Assembly (NCBI GenBank): GCA_015060205.1
Contig: SUYY01000003.1
Coordinates: forward strand, 20,719-84,718
Source of the DNA: Bacteroidales bacterium
Lineage (GTDB): Bacteria > Bacteroidota > Bacteroidia > Bacteroidales > UBA932
DNA: 64,000 nt
Direction of reading: 5' to 3'
Positions 54,386 through 63,539 of the stretch are shown piece by piece. A model generated the notes under the pieces. It was not told the DNA's origin, did not search any database, and saw only the letters and a program-made list of their open reading frames with translations. Position numbers and translations under genes: made by a program. Numbering within the stretch: position 1 is the first letter of the stretch; every line of letters starts with the position of its first letter.

Positions 54386-55705
54386 TTATGCACGGAAATC
54401 CTTTACGATGGATTTGAATGTCTTGTATAATTTCTTGTTTTTCAACAGTCTGATGTCTGATATCCATCTTCTGCATCCTTCGATATAGTCATGGAAGTAG
54501 TAGTATGAAGGGAAGTATGTCACCAGAAGTGCAAGTGCGAGCCACCATGGAGCAAGACAGAATGCAAGTACAGCATATAGAGGGGTAAGAATGACCTTCA
54601 TTCCCAGTTTTACTCCGAAACTTACAGTGTTCTTGAAGGCTGGGTCCTTGACGCTGTTTCTGATCATGAATTCCGCAGCCCACATTGGCAGGGAGACAAT
54701 GGCACTGTAAATGAAATAAGGAAGACCTATGAGTGCAGCAGCAGCCTTTCCCGCCACATTCCACTTAGGACACATCTTTCTGAACGAATAGATCGATATG
54801 CCTGCTTCGCGTCTTTCTTTCTCAAATCTGCCGGCACGTTCGAGAATCGATGCTCCTTTGTCAGGATCTTCCGCCATCAGATTTTCAATCTGTTCAGCGA
54901 TCTTTCTGTTTTCTGACATCGAATCATAAAGTTTCGTGCCGAAATCTCCGTATCCTTTCTTCTTTTTATATATGGAGCACATCTTGACCAACGCCCATTT
55001 TGCCTCATAATTCTCATCATCAGGAATGAACGTGATCAGTTCAGATATCCTCTTTCCTAATTCTTTTCTCAATGCATCTACAGCCTGCGCTTCATTCTCA
55101 AAATCTCCGTTCTTGAAGAACTCGGTGACATTGATCGCTTCGCCGTAGTTGACAAGTGACGTGCTTCTGTATCTGAAGTAATCACCGTACTCGATTCCGA
55201 CAGGAACTACATATACAGGTCTTTCGCTTCCGAATTTCTCATCTGCGGAATAGGCAATCCTTGAAACACCTTTTCCTAATGTCTGAAGGGAATGTCTTGT
55301 CCTGTGTTTTCCTTCCGGAAATATACAGAATCTCACATTGTTCTCGAGAGTTGCTACTATGATTTCCTGAGTCTTGTTGTTCTGGAGTACATTTCTGAGT
55401 CCGTCCCTCTGTCTGACCATAGGAAGTATCCTCAGGAAGTACATGGCCTTGGCAATGAGAGGTCTCCTGAACATATCCGCTCTGGCTCCGAATACCGTCG
55501 ATCCCTTGTATGAACGCAGCATCACAAGCGCGTCCATCAAGGTGTTGCAATGGTTGGGGGCAAGAATCAGACATCCGTCTTCCGGCAGATTCTCCATGCC
55601 GTGCACCTCTGCCTTACGGTAACTGTTCCGGATTGTTCCATCTGTCCAGAACCTTCTCAGAAAGCAGTAGAAAAGGTCTTTGTCGTAAATATTTTTTCTT
55701 GACAT
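54386..55705 (-). CDS. PlsC-like acyltransferase (second copy)
   Basis: 'LILAPNHCNTLMDALVML' (NHx4D), 'FCIFPEGKHRT'. ORF opens at 55756; start at MSRKNIYDK. Confidence 0.85.
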   Translation of the reverse strand: MSRKNIYDKDLFYCFLRRFWTDGTIRNSYRKAEVHGMENLPEDGCLILAPNHCNTLMDALVMLRSYKGSTVFGARADMFRRPLIAKAMYFLRILPMVRQRDGLRNVLQNNKTQEIIVATLENNVRFCIFPEGKHRTRHSLQTLGKGVSRIAYSADEKFGSERPVYVVPVGIEYGDYFRYRSTSLVNYGEAINVTEFFKNGDFENEAQAVDALRKELGKRISELITFIPDDENYEAKWALVKMCSIYKKKKGYGDFGTKLYDSMSENRKIAEQIENLMAEDPDKGASILERAGRFEKERREAGISIYSFRKMCPKWNVAGKAAAALIGLPYFIYSAIVSLPMWAAEFMIRNSVKDPAFKNTVSFGVKLGMKVILTPLYAVLAFCLAPWWLALALLVTYFPSYYYFHDYIEGCRRWISDIRLLKNKKLYKTFKSIVKDFRA

Positions 55706-55706
55706 A

Positions 55707-56678
55707 TTAATCTTCGTTTTCCTCTTTCCTTCCTCTTGCTCTCCACAGACCTGCAAGAGTCAGACCTGAAATGATGTGCCATACGCCCCACCATGCAGTG
55801 ATGACGAGCATACCTCCATTGTTTGCCCAGATTTCAGGATTGAATATGTGAGGGTTGAGCAGAAGGGCAAGTCCAAGTCCCGAGTTCTGTATGCCGGTCT
55901 CGATCGTGATGGTTCTTCTGTCCTTATAAGGCATCTTCAGCAGGGTGCTTGTACCGAAGCCGATACCCAGTGCCAGAAGGTTGTGTACCAGGACGATAAG
56001 GAATATATACTGGATGCATTTGATGAAAACTCCGAAGTTTCCTCCGAATGCGATACATACCATTCCGACAAAGAAGATGATTGAAAGGTACTGCATAGGC
56101 TTTTTCAGGGCCTTAGCCACTTTAGGCAGGTATTGTGCGCAAAGTACTCCCAGTACCAACGGAATACCCAGAAGGATCACTATGGTCACGAATACGTCAC
56201 TCAGAGGTATCTGCAGTTCAGGCAGAACCATGTCCCTCTTTCCGGCAAAATTGATGTACATGTTTCCCCAGAATGCGAAGTTCAGTGGAGTCGTGAAGAC
56301 GCAGGCTGCGGTGTTGAAGGCAGTGAGGGAAACCGAGAGTTCTGTGTTACCTCTGGAAAGTGATGTGATGAAGTTCGATATGTTTCCTCCCGGACAGGAT
56401 GCCACCAGAATCATTCCCAGTGCTATCATCGGTGATATCCAGTTCTTGAATGTGATGGTAAGAAGGAATGTAAGCGCAGGCAGAATTAGCAATTGGCAGA
56501 AAATTCCTACCAGCACGGATTTGGGACTTTTGAGAATGTCGATGAAGGTTCTGGGCTTGATGCCGAGTGCCACTCCGAACATTACTATTGCAAGGACGAT
56601 GTTCAGGGCAATCATTCCTCCGTTTCCGCCCATATGCACATCAAGGCTGTCCAGCATTTCGATTACTTCAGGTTTCAT
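55707..56678 (-). CDS. Bile acid:sodium symporter (SBF/BASS) family transporter
   Basis: 'IMFGVALGIKPRTFIDILKSPKSVLVGIFCQLLILPALTFLL', 'ILVASCPGGNISNFITSLSRGNTELSVSLTAFNT', 'IETGIQNSGLGLALLL'. Confidence 0.92.
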   Translation of the reverse strand: MKPEVIEMLDSLDVHMGGNGGMIALNIVLAIVMFGVALGIKPRTFIDILKSPKSVLVGIFCQLLILPALTFLLTITFKNWISPMIALGMILVASCPGGNISNFITSLSRGNTELSVSLTAFNTAACVFTTPLNFAFWGNMYINFAGKRDMVLPELQIPLSDVFVTIVILLGIPLVLGVLCAQYLPKVAKALKKPMQYLSIIFFVGMVCIAFGGNFGVFIKCIQYIFLIVLVHNLLALGIGFGTSTLLKMPYKDRRTITIETGIQNSGLGLALLLNPHIFNPEIWANNGGMLVITAWWGVWHIISGLTLAGLWRARGRKEENED

Positions 56679-56761
56679 GGTCTTAGTTGTTTAGGCTGCA
56701 AATATAGTAAATATTTTTACTATTTCTGTCGCGCTGGTCTTTAACGGAAGTCAAGCGTCTG

Positions 56762-57235
56762 CTATATGCTGTCGAAGATAAAAGGAAGCAGGTCCTCTAC
56801 TTGCTTGAATTTCAATATCTTGTCCGAACCGATAAGAATGGTGGTCATTGGCTTTCCGCCTCTTGTCTGATATTGGGCCATTACCTGTCTGCATGCACCG
56901 CAGGGAGTGACAGGCGATTTGCATAGGATTCCGTTCTGTGCACCGGCTATGGCTATTGCGATTACTGCTTTGGCAGGATATGAAGCACCGGCATAGAAAA
57001 GCGCAGTCCTTTCTGCGCAAAGGCCTGATGGGAATGCGGCATTTTCCTGATTTGAACCTTTGATTACCGTTCCGTCTTCAAGAAGTACGGCAGCGCCTAC
57101 ATTGAACTTTGAATATGGAGCATAGGACTGTTCTGTGGCCTCTATTGCTGCCTGGACCAGAGACTGAAATTCCTTTTCGAGTTCGTATGGGGAGTCATAC
57201 TCCTGATACGATATTTTTATCTCTTTATTTGTCAT
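56762..57235 (-). CDS. cdd: Cytidine deaminase
   Basis: 'YAPYSKFNVGAAVLLEDGTVIKGSNQENAAFPSGLCAERTALFYAGA', 'TPCGACRQVMAQY'. Confidence 0.94.
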   Translation of the reverse strand: MTNKEIKISYQEYDSPYELEKEFQSLVQAAIEATEQSYAPYSKFNVGAAVLLEDGTVIKGSNQENAAFPSGLCAERTALFYAGASYPAKAVIAIAIAGAQNGILCKSPVTPCGACRQVMAQYQTRGGKPMTTILIGSDKILKFKQVEDLLPFIFDSI

Positions 57236-57303
57236 AACAATCAATTGACTTATCTTTGCAGACTTCACAAATATAATGCTTTTTATTGACAAAGTCACTT
57301 GAT

Positions 57304-58698
57304 ATGAAGGAAAACGCTGAAATTAAGGTGTGTATAGGTCTTTCCGGCGGTGTGGACTCCAGTGTCGCTGCTCTTCTGCTCAAGCAGCAGGGCTATGATG
57401 TATTTGCGCTTTTCATGCAGAACTGGCACGATGCCTCCACTACTCTCCACGGTGACTGCGAGTGGGAGGAAGACCGTTTTGTCGCTGAAATGGTGGCAAG
57501 AAAGATAGGCATTCCTTTTTATTTTGTCGATCTGAGCAAAGAATACAGGCAGAGGGTTGTCGACTATATGTTTGATGAATATGAAAAAGGCCGGACACCG
57601 AATCCGGATGTGCTCTGCAACCGGGAGATAAAGTTCGATGCCTTCCTCAAATGTGCCAGAAAACTGGGTGCAGACTTTGTTGCGACCGGCCATTATTGCA
57701 GAAAGGTCACCACAGATACTCCGGATGGACCTGTATACAGTATACTTGCAGGTACTGACCCTAACAAGGACCAGAGTTATTTCCTCTGTCAACTTACTCA
57801 GGAACAACTCTCATACGCCATGTTTCCCGTAGGTGATATAATCAAGCCTGAAGTGCGGCGTCTGGCACAGGAGGCAGACCTTCCTTCCGCTGACAAGAAG
57901 GATTCACAGGGCATATGCTTTGTCGGTAAGGTGGACCTGCCTACCTTCCTTCAGCAGAAACTGAAACCTTGTGAAGGGGATATTGTAGAGGTGTATGATG
58001 CATATTATGCTGATAATGAGCAGTATGCCTTCATGAAAGATACTCTGGAATCCATTATGGCAGATGAGACTGCCCAGGTAAAGATGATAACTGATTATGT
58101 GTCGGAAGACAAGGCCAGTCCGTCAGAGCCGTCAGGTTGTCCTTTCTCTACGGAAAAGATTGCCCTTCTGTCAGATGAGTCGCTTCTGAGGCTTTCCCGA
58201 CAGGTCAGGTACGACATTGACTTCGAGACCGAGACATACCGGAGCGGAAGAAAACATATAAAGAAGACAAGATACAAGGACAATCCTTACGGAAAGATAA
58301 TAGGAAGACACGACGGTGCCCAGTTCTATACCATAGGCCAGCGCAAGGGTCTCAATGTCGGAGGACATAAAGATTCTGTCTTTGTGATAGAGACCGATAT
58401 TCCGCGGAATATAATATATGTGGGGGAGGGACATACCCATAAGGGACTTTCCCGTTCATGTCTGCGTATCGCTCCGGAGGAAATCCACTGGATACGGCCA
58501 GACCTTGCCATGCATGAAGGTGAAATCCGCCGCTACAAGGTGCGTATCCGTTATCGCCAGCCTTTGCAGCAGGCTACGGTAATCATGCGTTCCAACGGGA
58601 TGTTCATCCTTTTCGACACTCCTCAGAGAGGAATCACTCCCGGTCAGTTTGCCGTATGGTATGACGGTGATGAAATGCTTGGTTCCGGTGTCATTTAG
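57304..58698 (+). CDS. mnmA: tRNA-specific 2-thiouridylase MnmA with internal insertion
   Basis: 'VCIGLSGGVDSSVAALLLKQQGYDV', 'TPNPDVLCNREIKFDAFL', 'ATGHYCR', 'DQSYFLCQL', 'KDSQGICFVGKVDLPTFLQQKL', 'GRHDGAQFYTIGQRKGL'. Confidence 0.95.
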   Translation: MKENAEIKVCIGLSGGVDSSVAALLLKQQGYDVFALFMQNWHDASTTLHGDCEWEEDRFVAEMVARKIGIPFYFVDLSKEYRQRVVDYMFDEYEKGRTPNPDVLCNREIKFDAFLKCARKLGADFVATGHYCRKVTTDTPDGPVYSILAGTDPNKDQSYFLCQLTQEQLSYAMFPVGDIIKPEVRRLAQEADLPSADKKDSQGICFVGKVDLPTFLQQKLKPCEGDIVEVYDAYYADNEQYAFMKDTLESIMADETAQVKMITDYVSEDKASPSEPSGCPFSTEKIALLSDESLLRLSRQVRYDIDFETETYRSGRKHIKKTRYKDNPYGKIIGRHDGAQFYTIGQRKGLNVGGHKDSVFVIETDIPRNIIYVGEGHTHKGLSRSCLRIAPEEIHWIRPDLAMHEGEIRRYKVRIRYRQPLQQATVIMRSNGMFILFDTPQRGITPGQFAVWYDGDEMLGSGVI

Positions 58699-60046
58699 CC
58701 TTGAGAATTGACTTTGCTGCAGATATTCCGGAAAGATATCCTGTACTGAAGGCGGTCTGAAGGTTATATCCGCCTGTGTCTGCATCAAGGGCAAGGACTT
58801 CTCCGGCAAAATACAGCCCCGGGTTCAGTTTTGATTCCAGGGTCTTGGGCGCGACCTCTTCGCATGACACTCCTCCTGCCGTGATTACGCATCTTTCATA
58901 CCCTACGTATCCTGCAATCTCGAATTTCCAGTTTTTAAGTGACTTTGCAAGCGTCTTATGGTCGGCATTGGGATTGAGTTTTACGAATCCCTGTATCAGT
59001 GACATCGGAAGGACTTTTGTCAGCAGGATCCTGTATCTGTCCTTATATGGTCTGTTCGCATTTCTCTTGTCCTTGGAAATCTCGTTCCACAGGGTGTTGA
59101 TGCGGACTGTCAGGTCTTCGATTTCAACTGCAGGCTTAAGGTCCAGTACGGCGATAACCTTGCTTCCGTTTATCAGAGCGTTCACGCATTTGCGGCTGAC
59201 CTTGAATCCTACAGGACCTTCGATGCCCCCATCGGTGAAGTCCATGTCGCCGAATTCTGACGCCGCCTGATTTCCGTCGATCACTACCGTAAGAGATATG
59301 TTCTTCAACTGATTACCGCACAGCAATCTTCCTGATTCTGATAACGGAACCTCTCTGCTTATATGTGCTTTTCCATAATTTGGCGGCGGGACAGACTGGT
59401 CCATGATTTTGTAACCGGATGGTACAATTGCCGTAAGTGACGGAAAAAGAGTCCGTACGGTGTGGCCGTATTCTGCTGCCCACCTGTATCCGTCTCCTGT
59501 GGAACCGGTCTTTGGGTAGGAGAGTCCTCCGGTGCAGATGATGAGTCTGCGGCATGTATAGGTGGTGCCGTCCGTGCATTTGAGGGTGAACGGTGTCTCG
59601 CTTCCGCTCGACATGACAGAGGGGGTGCTCGAGGTGATTTCTGAGACTTCTTTATTGCAGATGATCTTTGCTCCGGAAGCATTTGCCGCCCTTACGAGTG
59701 CATCCACGACATCAGATGCGAGATGTGATGCCGGAAAGACCCGGTCACCTCTCTCTACGATGCTTTCCATGCCGTTGGCTTCCAGAAAGCCCATCATCCT
59801 GGCGGAATCGAGATTATAGAACGAGGGCTTGAGGAAATTCGGCTTCGGATGTATATGGGTGCTGAATTCATTCCAGGCCTTGAGATTAGTGAAATTGCAT
59901 CGTCCCTTTCCGGTGATCATTATCTTTCTGCCCGGTCTGGGCATTTTTTCCAGCACGAGGACTGATGCTCCTTCTCCTGCAGCACCGGCAGCGGCCATGA
60001 GTCCGGCCGCTCCTGCACCAATGACTATTATGTCTTGAGTCTCCAT
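58691..60046 (-). CDS. NAD(P)/FAD-dependent oxidoreductase, BaiN/HI0933 family
   Basis: 'IIVIGAGAAGLMAAAGAAGEGASVLVLEKMPRPGRKIMITGKGRCNFTNL', 'TGGLSYPKTGSTGDGY', 'AGGVSCEEVAPKTLESKLNPGLYFAGEVLALDADTGGYNLQTAFSTG'. Confidence 0.93.
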   Translation of the reverse strand: METQDIIVIGAGAAGLMAAAGAAGEGASVLVLEKMPRPGRKIMITGKGRCNFTNLKAWNEFSTHIHPKPNFLKPSFYNLDSARMMGFLEANGMESIVERGDRVFPASHLASDVVDALVRAANASGAKIICNKEVSEITSSTPSVMSSGSETPFTLKCTDGTTYTCRRLIICTGGLSYPKTGSTGDGYRWAAEYGHTVRTLFPSLTAIVPSGYKIMDQSVPPPNYGKAHISREVPLSESGRLLCGNQLKNISLTVVIDGNQAASEFGDMDFTDGGIEGPVGFKVSRKCVNALINGSKVIAVLDLKPAVEIEDLTVRINTLWNEISKDKRNANRPYKDRYRILLTKVLPMSLIQGFVKLNPNADHKTLAKSLKNWKFEIAGYVGYERCVITAGGVSCEEVAPKTLESKLNPGLYFAGEVLALDADTGGYNLQTAFSTGYLSGISAAKSILKAK

Positions 60047-60084
60047 AAATCAACTATATTTGGCAAAGTTATCCAAAAAATATT

Positions 60085-60092
60085 TATATTTG
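60085..60092 (+). promoter_or_regulatory. -7 promoter element upstream of tRNA-Thr
   Basis: TATATTTG, 30 nt before the mature tRNA 5' end; only candidate promoter box seen before the tRNA/susC pair. Confidence 0.6.
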
Positions 60093-60122
60093 CACCTTCC
60101 ATTGTCAATATGGATGATATTT

Positions 60123-60195
60123 GCCAGTTTAGCTTAGTTGGTAGAGCATCGCATTCGTAACGCGAAGGTCGTGGGTTCAAGTCCCACAACTGGCT
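60123..60195 (+). tRNA. tRNA-Thr (anticodon CGT)
   Basis: Cloverleaf folded by hand: GCCAGTT/AACTGGC acceptor, GCTT/GAGC D-stem, anticodon loop TTCGTAA, GTGGG-TTCAAGT-CCCAC T-arm, 73 nt, CCA not encoded. Confidence 0.93.
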
Positions 60196-60221
60196 CAAGT
60201 ATAGGCTTAATCTCCCCAATC

Positions 60222-63200
60222 ATGTATCGGCCTGTAAAAATAATCATATCAATCTGTATTCTCTTGCTGTTCCCGTTTCTGTCGTCAGCACAGACAAGGA
60301 CAGTTTCCGGTGTCGTGTCAGATAACGACGGTAATCCTCTCCCGGGAGCAGGTGTCCTCATCAAGGAGATTCCCGGCAAGGGTGTCTCTACCGGTGTTGA
60401 TGGCAGGTTCAGGATTGAAATCCCCTCTGATGGTCTGACGCTGGTCTTCTCTTCACTTGGAATGCAGTCTGTCGAATATGCGGTTCCGCGTAATGTCAAG
60501 GGTGATGTTGAAATAACCCTTTCCTACGAAGATACTTTTCTGGATCAGGTCGTGGTGACGGGTTATGCTCAGACCACGGTAAAACGTATCACGGGATCTG
60601 TCGGTATAGTATCATCTGATAAACTTGAGGCTACACCACTGGCATCAGTCAGTTCGCTTCTGCAGGGACAGGTGGCCGGAGTGTCTGTGTCTGCTGTTTC
60701 CGGACAGCCGGGAGTTCAGTCCAAGATCCGTATCAGAGGAACAAACAACCTTTCCGGAAACAGCGATCCTCTCTGGGTCGTGGACGGAGTGCCTATGCAG
60801 AATGAATCTGCAGCCATGTCGAAGGAGGAACTTGCGACAGGTGGATTCGACAATATATTCGTAACAGGTATCGGCAATATAAATCCTAACGATATAGAAA
60901 GCATCACTATCCTGAAGGATGCGGCTGCGGCAGCCATCTATGGTTCGAGAGCGGCAAACGGAGTCATTGTCATCACTACCAAGAAAGGTCAGGCAGGCAG
61001 GATGAAAGTGAGTTATTCCAACAATTTCACTTGGTCGTTCAAACCTCAGAGGAACCTTCAACTCATGAATGCATCGGAGAAACTCGCCTGGGAACAGGAA
61101 CTTTGGGATGAGTTTTCTGCTGAAGGATATCGGAAGTCCTTGACTGACAATACTGTGGTATTTCCGATAGTCGGAGTTGTGGGACAGATCAGAGCAGGAG
61201 TAGGACAGTTTGCCGAGTTGAATGGCGATACCGCAGCGCAGGATGCCATGATAGATGAGTTGAGCAAGGTCAGTACGGATTGGTACGGTCATCTTTTCAG
61301 AAACGCATTTTCGCATAACCACCATCTGTCATTGAGCGGCGGTTCCGGCAAGAGTACGTATTATGTGGCGATGGGCTTCAATGACGACAACGGTATGCTC
61401 ATTCGCAATAATTATAAAAGGTACAGTCTCAATTCGAAGGTCACCATGAATCCGGTTGACCGTCTGAGGATTGAAGTGGGATATGACATGTCGCGTCAGT
61501 CTTCCGTCTCTCCGGACAGTTATGTCGATGCCTTCAAATATGCGTATTTTGCGAACCCATATGAAAGAGCATACAATGCAGACGGTTCATATGCAGCAGA
61601 CAATACGTATTTCTCGTTAGGTTATTATAATGGAAGGGGAGTGGAGGAAGTAATGCCTGACAACGGTTTCAGCATACTTCGCGAACTTCACAACAATACT
61701 ACCGACACGGTCAACTGGTCAAATACAGTCAGAGGTCAGGTGGATGTCAAGATTCTGGAACCTTTCAAGTTCGTGGGACTTGCGTCGTATACCTATTCCA
61801 ACAACAAGACGGACAAGATTGTGGACAAGTATACCTACACTGCATTCAGGGACCGTCTTGGCAATGATGACAGGAAACAGGACAATCTCTACGGCTCGAT
61901 ATCCCAGAACCGTACAGACAGGAACAGTTATGTCGCGAGAGGCCATTTCCTGTATAACGACACTTATGGTGACATCCACACTCTCAATGTCCTTGCAGGA
62001 GCGGAAGTCAGAGGGTCCAGGTCGAACAGTATATTCACCAAGAGATACAACTATGACCCTCAGACCGGTACGACATCTCTTCCGCAGATTTCCGGACCCC
62101 AGGATGAATGGGTGAAGGAAGTGGAAAGGCTCAACGGAGAGTATTTCACTGAGAGCAGATATGCTTCGTTCTATGCCTCTGCCGACTACTATCTGGATGA
62201 CCGTTATGTGTTCAATGCTTCGTTCAGGACAGACGGCAGTTCCAACTTCGGAAGTGACAGGCAGTTCAATCCGACATGGAGTGCCGGTGCGGCATGGCAT
62301 TTCGCACAGGAACGTTTCATCAAGGACAGCGATGTGCTCTCGCATGGAACCTTCCGTCTGGCCTATGGCTTTACAGGTGACGTGAATACAAGTGCACCTC
62401 ACCATCTTGTCCTTCAGTATACACAGCAGATGTACCGCTATTATGACGGCAAGGCCTATCTTCTGGGAACCATACCTTCTGCACCGAACCCGGATCTCGG
62501 ATGGGAGAAGACTCAGGATATGAAGGCAGGAGTGGATGTCGGCTTCTTCAAGGACAGGCTTACCCTTAATACAGAGGCCTATTACCGTCTCAGTACCGAT
62601 GTAGTTACATCTTCCCAGGTGAGTTCCACCACCGGATATACCTATGTATATTTCAATTCGGCAGATATAATGAACAGCGGAGTGGAAACGACGCTCAGCG
62701 GAGATATACTGAAGGGAAACGGGCTGAATATATCGGCTTCTGTCAATTTCGCGTACAATTATAACAAGGTACTGAAATACAGACCTGCGAGCAAGAATAT
62801 AACAGCCAAGGATCGTTATGTCGAGGGTTATCCTATAGGTTCGCTTCTGACTGGAAGATATATCGGCATCGATCCGAGTACCGGACTGTATTCGTATCAG
62901 ATGCGTCCGGATGTGCAGATTACTGGGTCTAAAGATCTTAACAAGGCGGACAATTACCGCTATTTTCTCGGTACCACCATTGCGCCATTTACGGGTGGCT
63001 TCAATCTGACTTTGTCATATAAGATATTGAGACTCAGTATATCCGGAGTGTATTCCTTTGGACACAAGGTGTATGACAAGATAGAGTCTCCGGCGTCATA
63101 CCTCAGCGGAAGGCATCCGGGTGTATCTACTGAGACGGTCCAGTCCCAGTATAGTGATCTCTATTCCAATCATCTGAATGTCATGAAAGACAGGACTGAC

Positions 63201-63539
63201 AGGTGGACGCCCGACAGGACATCAGGGGTCGCATATCCTGTTATTTATGACCACTTTGACAGGAAATACAATTTTGAGATGACGAATCCTATGGATTACA
63301 ATATCATTGATGCCATTTATCTCAAGGATGTATCCTACATGAGGATAAAGACTGTTATCCTGTCGTGCAGCCTTCCTAAGAAGTGGCTACGTCGAATAAG
63401 GTTTTCAAATATGAGCTTTAATCTTACTTTGGGAAATCCTCTGACCTTTACCGTATATGACGGTATGGATCCGGAGGTTCCCGGTGCTACATATCCTACT
63501 ACAAGAACAGTTTCATTCGGTATTAATCTGGGTATATGA
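60222..63539 (+). CDS. SusC/RagA family TonB-linked outer membrane protein
   Basis: Signal peptide, 'TVSGVVSDNDGNPLPGAGVLIKE', 'LDQVVVTGYAQTTVKRITGSVGIV', 'IRIRGTNNLSGNSDPLWVVDGVPM', 'IESITILKDAAAAAIYGSRAANGVIVITTKKG'. The track ORF start at 60138 lies inside the tRNA. Confidence 0.96.
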   Translation: MYRPVKIIISICILLLFPFLSSAQTRTVSGVVSDNDGNPLPGAGVLIKEIPGKGVSTGVDGRFRIEIPSDGLTLVFSSLGMQSVEYAVPRNVKGDVEITLSYEDTFLDQVVVTGYAQTTVKRITGSVGIVSSDKLEATPLASVSSLLQGQVAGVSVSAVSGQPGVQSKIRIRGTNNLSGNSDPLWVVDGVPMQNESAAMSKEELATGGFDNIFVTGIGNINPNDIESITILKDAAAAAIYGSRAANGVIVITTKKGQAGRMKVSYSNNFTWSFKPQRNLQLMNASEKLAWEQELWDEFSAEGYRKSLTDNTVVFPIVGVVGQIRAGVGQFAELNGDTAAQDAMIDELSKVSTDWYGHLFRNAFSHNHHLSLSGGSGKSTYYVAMGFNDDNGMLIRNNYKRYSLNSKVTMNPVDRLRIEVGYDMSRQSSVSPDSYVDAFKYAYFANPYERAYNADGSYAADNTYFSLGYYNGRGVEEVMPDNGFSILRELHNNTTDTVNWSNTVRGQVDVKILEPFKFVGLASYTYSNNKTDKIVDKYTYTAFRDRLGNDDRKQDNLYGSISQNRTDRNSYVARGHFLYNDTYGDIHTLNVLAGAEVRGSRSNSIFTKRYNYDPQTGTTSLPQISGPQDEWVKEVERLNGEYFTESRYASFYASADYYLDDRYVFNASFRTDGSSNFGSDRQFNPTWSAGAAWHFAQERFIKDSDVLSHGTFRLAYGFTGDVNTSAPHHLVLQYTQQMYRYYDGKAYLLGTIPSAPNPDLGWEKTQDMKAGVDVGFFKDRLTLNTEAYYRLSTDVVTSSQVSSTTGYTYVYFNSADIMNSGVETTLSGDILKGNGLNISASVNFAYNYNKVLKYRPASKNITAKDRYVEGYPIGSLLTGRYIGIDPSTGLYSYQMRPDVQITGSKDLNKADNYRYFLGTTIAPFTGGFNLTLSYKILRLSISGVYSFGHKVYDKIESPASYLSGRHPGVSTETVQSQYSDLYSNHLNVMKDRTDRWTPDRTSGVAYPVIYDHFDRKYNFEMTNPMDYNIIDAIYLKDVSYMRIKTVILSCSLPKKWLRRIRFSNMSFNLTLGNPLTFTVYDGMDPEVPGATYPTTRTVSFGINLGI

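Noticed and set aside
9161-55705. Two PlsC-like acyltransferases as a recent duplication
   Set aside because: They share domain type but differ widely in sequence and are 44 kb apart; multiple acyltransferases are common in Bacteroidales.
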